A stretch of DNA of 18,540 nucleotides from an uncultured Lachnospiraceae bacterium (GTDB taxonomy: Bacteria > Bacillota > Clostridia > Lachnospirales > Lachnospiraceae), in contig CAJUKA010000082.1 in the NCBI GenBank assembly GCA_910586585.1, positions 1 through 18,540 on the forward strand, read 5' to 3'. Shown piece by piece: positions 13,763-18,540 of the stretch. A model generated the notes under the pieces. The model had not been told where the DNA came from and searched no databases. It worked only from the letters and a program-made list of their open reading frames with translations. Every line of letters begins with the position of its first letter. The stretch's first letter is position 1. The translations under genes were made by a program, and so were the position numbers.

Positions 13763-15430
13763 ATGGATAATATGGAATTGGCCAAAAAACCAGTATATAT
13801 TGTTGGGCATAAAAATCCAGATACGGATTCTATATGTTCTGCGATTGCATATGCATATTTGAAAAATAAGTGTGATGATACTGTAAAGTATATCCCTGCA
13901 AGAACAGGGCAGGTTAATCAGGAAACGCAATATGTGTTGCGTGCTTTCCATGCAGAACATCCTGTCTATCTTCATAATGTGATGACAGATGTGAGGGACA
14001 TTGATATGAATGAAGTGGAAGGTGTAACAGAGGATGTATCGCTCAAGAAAGCATGGCATCTTATGCGCGACAGAGGTGATGTTACAGTTCCTGTCATAGA
14101 CGATGGAAAGCTTACAGGTATTATTACAATTGGCGATATTGCAAATGCATATATGGACGTGTATGACAATTGTATTTTATCACGCGCAAGAACATCTTAC
14201 AAAAATATTCTGGAAACACTTGATGCACAGATGATAGTTGGAGATGAGGACGGCTATTTTGACAATGGAGAGGTAGTTATCGCAACAGCAAATCCAGATG
14301 TTCTTGAAAATTACATACATGCAGGGGATATGGTAATCCTTGGAAACCGCTATGAGACACAGCTTTGTGCGATTGAGATGGGGGCTTCTTGTGTCATTAT
14401 TACAATGGGTGCGAAAATTTCAAAAACAATACAGATTTTTGCAAAAGAGCACAATTGCATTCTGATAAGTACATTGTATGATACTGCTACTGTGGCGAGA
14501 CTGATTAATCAGAGTATGCCTATTGGATACTTTATGAAGCGCAATAAACTTACTGCCTTTAGGGTGACCGATAAAACAGAAGATATCAAGGCAATTATGA
14601 AAAAGAAAAGGTATCATGATTTTCCGGTTCTTGATGAAGAGGACCGATATGTTGGTATGGTTTCACGCCGGAATTTACTCAATTTGCGTAAGAAACAATT
14701 GATTTTGGTTGATCACAATGAGCGTTCACAGACAATAGATGGCATTGATTATGCAGAAATTTTAGAAATCATTGACCATCATAGAATTGGTACATTAGAA
14801 ACGGTTACACCTGTTTATTTCAGAAATCAGCCGCTTGGCTGCACGGCGACCATTATTTACCAGATGTATCAGGAAAAAGGAATAGCGATTCCCAAAAATA
14901 TTGCTGGTCTTATGATGTCTGCTATTATTTCCGATACATTGATGTTCCATTCACCAACAGTCACAGAGATTGATAAGGACGCAGCAATGAAACTTTCTGA
15001 AATTTGTGGTGTAGAAATTGAATCGTTTGCAATGAATATGTTTGGAGCAGGAAGCAGCCTAGGTGATAAAACAGCAGAGGAAATTTTTAATCAGGATTAT
15101 AAAAATTTCTCAGTGAATGGTTTTGACTTTAGTGTTGGTCAAATTAATTCTATGAACAGCATGGAACTTGATGCGATCAGAGAGAAGCTTAAACCTTATA
15201 TAGAGGAACATATGTCAGAACTTCCTGTGGAAATGTGCTTTTTTATGCTTACCAATATTGTGTATGAAAAGACAGAACTTTTGTGTTTTGGAGAGCGTTC
15301 AAAGGAACTGGCAAGAGAAGCATTCAAAATTCACAAGAGTCAAAAAACGATTGAATTGAGAAATCTAGTTTCAAGAAAGAAACAGTTGATACCAGCATTT
15401 GCTTCTGTACTGCAGCAGTGGGAAAAGTAG
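13763..15430 (+). CDS. Family II Mn-dependent inorganic pyrophosphatase with CBS and DRTGG domains
   Basis: Hydrolyses pyrophosphate to phosphate in the cytosol, pulling biosynthetic reactions forward. Order from ATG 13763 (555 aa): N-terminal DHH part with GHKNPDTDS (metal ligands His16, Asp20, Asp22); first CBS segment (about 72-130, TGIITIGDIANAY); DRTGG-type domain (about 135-245); second CBS segment (about 255-310, DFPVLDEEDRYVGMVSRRNLL); rest of the DHH domain with VDHNE and IIDHHRIG; then DHHA2 with substrate-binding SRKKQ near the C-terminus. CBS domains in this subfamily bind adenine nucleotides, and DRTGG-containing forms respond to diadenosine polyphosphates. GGAAGGA at 13746-13752 is 10 bases upstream of the ATG; the open frame reaches up to a GTG at 13721, but that codon has no Shine-Dalgarno site. 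It is a single gene. Confidence 0.95.
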   Translation: MDNMELAKKPVYIVGHKNPDTDSICSAIAYAYLKNKCDDTVKYIPARTGQVNQETQYVLRAFHAEHPVYLHNVMTDVRDIDMNEVEGVTEDVSLKKAWHLMRDRGDVTVPVIDDGKLTGIITIGDIANAYMDVYDNCILSRARTSYKNILETLDAQMIVGDEDGYFDNGEVVIATANPDVLENYIHAGDMVILGNRYETQLCAIEMGASCVIITMGAKISKTIQIFAKEHNCILISTLYDTATVARLINQSMPIGYFMKRNKLTAFRVTDKTEDIKAIMKKKRYHDFPVLDEEDRYVGMVSRRNLLNLRKKQLILVDHNERSQTIDGIDYAEILEIIDHHRIGTLETVTPVYFRNQPLGCTATIIYQMYQEKGIAIPKNIAGLMMSAIISDTLMFHSPTVTEIDKDAAMKLSEICGVEIESFAMNMFGAGSSLGDKTAEEIFNQDYKNFSVNGFDFSVGQINSMNSMELDAIREKLKPYIEEHMSELPVEMCFFMLTNIVYEKTELLCFGERSKELAREAFKIHKSQKTIELRNLVSRKKQLIPAFASVLQQWEK

Positions 15431-15466
15431 AAAATTGAGTAGAAAATATAGTTCAATAATGGGATT

Positions 15467-15504
15467 TTATAGAGTATTTGTTCTTTAAGTGCTATAATTT
15501 TTTT
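15467..15504 (+). terminator. Weak terminator after the pyrophosphatase gene
   Basis: TTATAG (15467-15472) with CTATAA (15492-15497), a 19-base loop, and seven T (15498-15504). The stem is short and AT-rich, so efficiency is doubtful, but the T run and place fit. Confidence 0.45.
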
Positions 15505-15629
15505 AGATGCTTTAACAGTAGGATTTTGGCAGGCGGTGGAAACACCAGAATTGAATAGAGAATCAGATCAATTGATTCCTGACGCATTTTCCAGAAGATA
15601 CCAAGAGAGAGCATGGAAGGAGAGAAAAC

Positions 15630-15749
15630 ATGATGCTGAAATTTGCCCCAAATACTTATATGCTGACATATCAGGACGGTGCCTACCTTTGCAATGCCCG
15701 AAACTACAGGTGGTTTCTCTGGATGATGCGCTGTTTGCCAGACAGGTGA
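15630..15749 (+). CDS. 39-codon ORF with good RBS, possibly truncated
   Basis: AAGGAGAG at 15617-15624 lies 5 bases before a double ATG. The product starts MMLKFAPNTYMLTYQDG, continues YLCNARNYRWFLWMM and ends after RCLPDR at a TGA (15747-15749). I do not recognise it. The aromatic and Cys-rich content is unusual for chance coding, and the next bases in another frame stay open, so it may be the start of a frameshifted gene in mobile-element debris. It overlaps, on the opposite strand, the open frame that runs on from the recombinase fragment. Confidence 0.3.
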   Translation: MMLKFAPNTYMLTYQDGAYLCNARNYRWFLWMMRCLPDR

Positions 15750-15767
15750 GCAATTATGCGCAGATGT

Positions 15768-15848
15768 TTCAAATAATTTGGCAATTTCAAGATTGGTGTT
15801 AGGATACAGATGACCATAGGTTCCAAGGGTTGTCTGTATTTTTTTCAT
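15768..15848 (-). pseudogene. Remnant of a tyrosine recombinase C-terminus
   Basis: On the minus strand a short frame reads KKIQTTLGTYGHLYPNTNLE followed by IAKLFE. This is the box II end of phage or transposon integrases (…TL-x-TYGHLYP-N) with the catalytic Tyr in TYGHLYP. Nothing upstream (plus coordinates 15849-15990) encodes the preceding catalytic Arg and HxxR region, and the frame downstream runs into unrelated residues. It is a fragment left by an excised or decayed element, not a functional integrase. Confidence 0.7.
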
Positions 15849-15995
15849 GTTTAAGACAGCCCGAAAAGGAACATAAAAAGGAACGCTAAAAGTTTTTTCT
15901 GTCCAGTTGTGCTGTCAAAACGTGTTTTCGTGCAATCGGTATTAGACATAATTTCATTTTTTCCGATATTTTATGTGAAAGCCAAAGGAGGGCAT

Positions 15996-16724
15996 ATGAT
16001 AAAGGTTGCAATATGTGATGATGAAAAGAACATAAGAAGCTATCTTGCTTCGCTTATCAGAGGGCAGAAGGCGGAATGTAAAATTATGGAGTATGCTTCT
16101 GCTGATGAATACCTGTCAAGCGGCATGGGGCATGATTTACTGTTCCTGGATATAGAGTTAGAGGGTTCTGCGTCCGGCATGGACGGTATGGGAATGGCAA
16201 GACAGATTAGGGGCATGGAGCAGATAAAACAGCCCGTAATCATTTTTGTTACGGGCTATGAAAAGTATGTCTATGACGCTTTTGAAGTGGAAGCGTTGGG
16301 ATATCTGGTAAAGCCTGTGAATGAACAGAAATTTGCGGAGGTTTTCAGCCGGGCGCAGGATAAGATTTTATCCGAAACGGAGCAGAAAAAGAAAACCCTG
16401 CTTATCCAGTACGCCGGGGCAAACAAAGCCATACCGTTAGACCATATTTATTACATGGAAAGCCGGAAACACAAAGTAGTGCTTTATACCAAAGACGGGG
16501 AACAAACCGGCTTACGCAGGCTTGAATATTATGCAAAAATCGGGGAGCTTGAAGAAGAATTGCAGGGGCAATTCTTCCGCATACACAAAGGCTATCTTGT
16601 CAATCTCTCCTGTGTGGACGAATACAGCAGGACAGAAATCATGCTTACAAACGGGGATAAGCTGCCCCTTTCCAAATATAAGTATGAGGACTTTGTAAAG
16701 GCATATCTGCATTTTATGCAGTAG
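15996..16724 (+). CDS. LytTR-family response regulator
   Basis: 242 aa. A receiver domain (1-120) is followed by a LytTR DNA-binding domain (about 135-240), as in AgrA-type regulators. Acidic pocket Asp8/Asp9 (ICDDE), phospho-acceptor Asp52 (LLFLDIEL), Thr86 (FVTGYEKY) and Lys106 (LVKPV) are all present. The LytTR part has FFRIHKGYLVNL and LPLSKYKY, the conserved basic and hydrophobic anchors. The start is ATG 15996, not the longer open frame from 15909, because AAAGGAGGG at 15984-15992 is adjacent and MIKVAICDDE is the standard beginning. The histidine kinase starts 12 bases after its stop, so the two are co-transcribed. This gene and the next look more G+C-rich than the upstream half of the window, compatible with acquisition. 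Confidence 0.95.
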   Translation: MIKVAICDDEKNIRSYLASLIRGQKAECKIMEYASADEYLSSGMGHDLLFLDIELEGSASGMDGMGMARQIRGMEQIKQPVIIFVTGYEKYVYDAFEVEALGYLVKPVNEQKFAEVFSRAQDKILSETEQKKKTLLIQYAGANKAIPLDHIYYMESRKHKVVLYTKDGEQTGLRRLEYYAKIGELEEELQGQFFRIHKGYLVNLSCVDEYSRTEIMLTNGDKLPLSKYKYEDFVKAYLHFMQ

Positions 16725-16736
16725 GAGGGACAGACA

Positions 16737-18134
16737 TTGAGTGAAGCGGGTTTTATTCTGGTGGTGGATATAGCGGTTAGGGTTGAAATATTTTTGTATG
16801 CGGTCTGCATGGCAGCCTTTTTCTATCCGTTCATGGCAGGGAAAAAAGAACAGAGGAAAAGCAGAATTAAAAAAGTGCTTATGGTATTTCTGATTTATAC
16901 AGTGATGTATTTTGTGAATATGGCATCTTCGGTATATGGTTGGCTGTGCATGATAATTGTAATTATCCTTTTAGCGGCGGCTTCAAAGTTCTTAGATATG
17001 AACAGGGAATTTACATTCTTTTTGGGAGTGCTCTTCTTTTGTATCAAAAATTTAAATGCGTTGATTATGAGAAGCATAAGCTACTTCTTAGACAAATATC
17101 TTGAGCATAAGGCGGTATCTGTAGAAAATGTTTTTCGTAATGCTGCATGGAATTATGTTTTTGTTGTGGTGCTGCAACTTATCCTGTTTTCCATTATGCT
17201 GTATGCCGTTGTAGGTCTGTTAAAGAAAAAGACAATGAAGCTGCATATAAAGGAATTGTGCTACCTGCTTTTAATACCGATAACCGGGATTTTATTTGTC
17301 AATATTATTTTTAATATTCTGCTAATTGTGAATGAAAACATGATTATACAACTTTATGAACAGTTCCCGGTATTTCTTGGGATTGTGCCTGTGGTTGCCA
17401 CCCTGTTCTATGCAGGGATTTTGATTACGATAGTGTCCTATCAGAAAATGATAGGCTTGCAGGAGGAAAAGGAAAAATATTTCGTGGAACAGCAGCAGGT
17501 TCACGCAATACAGGAACGAATGGAGGAAGTGGAACAGTTTTATCATGGCATACGCCAGATGAAGCATGAAATGAAGAACCATATGACGAATATCAAAGGG
17601 CTTGTCAGAAATGGCAGCTATGGGGATATAGAGCAGTATATAGACCAAATGGACGAAAGCATGAATGTATTTGAGCTTACCATTAAAACGGGAAATACTG
17701 TTACGGACGTGATTGTAAATGACAAGCAGAAAGCCGCAGAGAAACAGGGAATACAGTTTCAGTCGGAATTTTCCTATCCAAAATCAGACGGCTATAATGC
17801 GTATGACATAGGGGTTATTATGAACAATCTTTTGCAAAATGCCCTTGAAGCCTGTGTAAAAGTGACAGAGGGGAAAAGATACATTTATCTTTCCGGCAGG
17901 CAGAAGAAAAAGTTTTATGTGATAAATATAAAAAATTCATTTGAGGGGGAGGTGACATTTGACACAAAAACCAATCTTCCACTTTCCACAAAGGGAAAGG
18001 ATATAGCCCTACACGGCATTGGACTATCCAATGTAAAGCGTGAAGCAGATAAATACATGGGAGATGTGGATATTAGGGTAAAGAAAAACGAATTTAGCGT
18101 AACTGTGTTGTTACAGGAAAGGAAAAAGATATGA
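16737..18134 (+). CDS. GHKL-type sensor histidine kinase (AgrC-like)
   Basis: 465 aa membrane sensor paired with the preceding LytTR regulator. About six or seven hydrophobic helices fill residues 5-235 (clear ones near 46-62, 68-83, 92-110, 138-161, 173-199 and 211-234). A coiled coil follows (240-270), then HEMKNHMTNIKGLV with the probable phospho-accepting His277. The ATPase domain has an N-box NNLLQNALEAC (363-373) and a G-box HGIGLSNVK (426-434). The D-box position carries Asn (INIKNSF), as is common in AgrC-type kinases. TTG is the start: AGGAGGG at 16723-16729 is 7 bases upstream and overlaps the regulator's stop. Multipass sensors of this type usually read peptides, but no AgrB or autoinducer peptide gene is visible. 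Its TGA overlaps the ATG of a downstream broken gene. Confidence 0.93.
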   Translation: MSEAGFILVVDIAVRVEIFLYAVCMAAFFYPFMAGKKEQRKSRIKKVLMVFLIYTVMYFVNMASSVYGWLCMIIVIILLAAASKFLDMNREFTFFLGVLFFCIKNLNALIMRSISYFLDKYLEHKAVSVENVFRNAAWNYVFVVVLQLILFSIMLYAVVGLLKKKTMKLHIKELCYLLLIPITGILFVNIIFNILLIVNENMIIQLYEQFPVFLGIVPVVATLFYAGILITIVSYQKMIGLQEEKEKYFVEQQQVHAIQERMEEVEQFYHGIRQMKHEMKNHMTNIKGLVRNGSYGDIEQYIDQMDESMNVFELTIKTGNTVTDVIVNDKQKAAEKQGIQFQSEFSYPKSDGYNAYDIGVIMNNLLQNALEACVKVTEGKRYIYLSGRQKKKFYVINIKNSFEGEVTFDTKTNLPLSTKGKDIALHGIGLSNVKREADKYMGDVDIRVKKNEFSVTVLLQERKKI

Positions 18135-18369
18135 ATACTAGCAGTATATATGGCATGGGAATAAATACATATGCCTACACAAACAACAATAGGAAAACAA
18201 CAGAAACAGGTAATTTTGTAGATGAAGTGCAAAAGTCAGCTAGAAAGTCAGCAAAGGTTACATAGTTTTCTTATGGAGTGTCAAAAACGAGCAGGACACT
18301 TTGGATATGTCAGCATTTCGGTCAACTGGCGCAAATGCATTAGCAGCGACAGCATATGAGGACACATAA
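18131..18369 (+). pseudogene. Broken small gene after the histidine kinase
   Basis: An ATG overlapping the kinase stop (ATGA) opens a 44-codon frame, MNTSSIYGMGINTYAYT...SARKSAKVT, ended by TAG at 18263-18265. In another frame 18274-18366 then reads as plausible protein (SVKNEQDTLDMSAFRSTGAN, then ALAATAYEDT, stop TAA). The Ser/Asn/Tyr-rich beginning is like that of small Lachnospiraceae proteins of unknown function. Two protein-like segments in different frames around a stop suggest one gene broken by deletion and frameshift. Alternatively the first segment is a complete 44-residue peptide translated with the kinase. Confidence 0.45.
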
Positions 18370-18414
18370 GTACATTCAGTAAAAACGTAATAGGAAGTCA
18401 GAAGATATAAAATA

Positions 18415-18470
18415 TGCCCGGACTTTATCATAAGGGGGCAAAGGCGGTTCTGAACGACAGAAGAACCGCC
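18415..18470 (+). promoter_or_regulatory. Tandem hairpins before the last gene
   Basis: Hairpin 1: TGCCC (18415-18419) with GGGCA (18436-18440) and AT inner pairing. Hairpin 2: GGCGGTTCT (18443-18451) with AGAACCGCC (18462-18470), a perfect 9-bp stem with a 10-base loop. No T run follows, so neither is a clear intrinsic terminator. They end 22 bases before the next Shine-Dalgarno site. Confidence 0.45.
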
Positions 18471-18504
18471 AATAAATATAAGCAATATTAGCGGAGGAAC
18501 AAAG

Positions 18505-18540
18505 ATGGATTTTACATCAATAAATGAAATAAGCAAGAGC
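18505..18540 (+). CDS. Start of a gene cut by the window edge
   Basis: ATG at 18505 with GGAGG at 18493-18497 (7-base spacing) opens a frame reading MDFTSINEISKS to the last base. Twelve residues are too few to identify. The strong binding site makes it a likely real gene; it may belong with the two-component pair or with the broken gene before it. Confidence 0.6.
   Translation, partial: MDFTSINEISKS

Noticed and set aside
15492..15767. Continuation of the minus-strand frame after the recombinase motif
   Set aside because: Sequence beyond the YPNTNLEIAKLFE block does not resemble an integrase end and overlaps the plus-strand 39-codon ORF; only the fragment at 15768-15848 is called.
15536..15802. 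88-codon plus-strand frame
   Set aside because: The start region lacks a binding site and the product has no recognisable pattern. The 39-codon frame inside it has a much better RBS.

Overview
The window looks like chromosomal DNA from a low-G+C Gram-positive anaerobe of the Clostridia, most likely Lachnospiraceae. The basis is the AT-rich sequence with strong AGGAGG-type ribosome binding sites, a T-box in front of thrS, a Firmicutes-type infC-rpmI-rplT operon with an AUU-started infC, and family-typical proteins (SEC-C protein, two-domain DUF1540 protein, DUF378, DUF6465-like, CBS-type family II pyrophosphatase). This is judged from protein and motif recognition only, without a database search.

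Layout. 1-2750: two proteins of unknown role (one with a PD-(D/E)XK nuclease signature) and a SEC-C zinc-motif protein. 2759-5513: promoter, threonine T-box with its terminator, a structured repeat, a candidate pseudoknot leader, a 72-residue one-pass membrane protein, then thrS. 5683-5997: a Cys-rich DUF1540 protein. 6019-7582: promoter, attenuator-like leader, infC, rpmI, rplT and terminator. 7674-9233: pepD dipeptidase. 9274-11533: a large inverted-repeat element, hflK, a second copy of the pseudoknot leader, hflC and a terminator shared with the convergent DUF378 gene. 11808-12819: a structured minus-strand leader for the DUF378 gene and a DUF6465-like gene with a dyad over its -10. 12821-13224: a second copy of the structured repeat and a small minus-strand gene. 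13675-15430: a CBS-containing manganese-dependent pyrophosphatase. 15467-18540: a remodelled area with a tyrosine-recombinase tail fragment, a 39-codon ORF, a LytTR response regulator with its GHKL histidine kinase, a broken gene, and the first codons of another gene.

How the parts work together. The middle is a translation block: Thr-tRNA charging controlled by tRNA-Thr sensing, and IF3/L35/L20 with probable leader attenuation and AUU-codon control. HflK and HflC are a paired SPFH membrane complex. The LytTR/GHKL pair is a peptide-type two-component system beside mobile-element debris, so it may have been acquired.

The most interesting signals are non-coding. Two leaders, in front of the 72-residue membrane protein and of hflC, share the same potential H-type pseudoknot with a compensatory base-pair change and identical spacing to the Shine-Dalgarno sequence. 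A two-hairpin repeat family also recurs just after terminators. I do not match either to a known RNA class.
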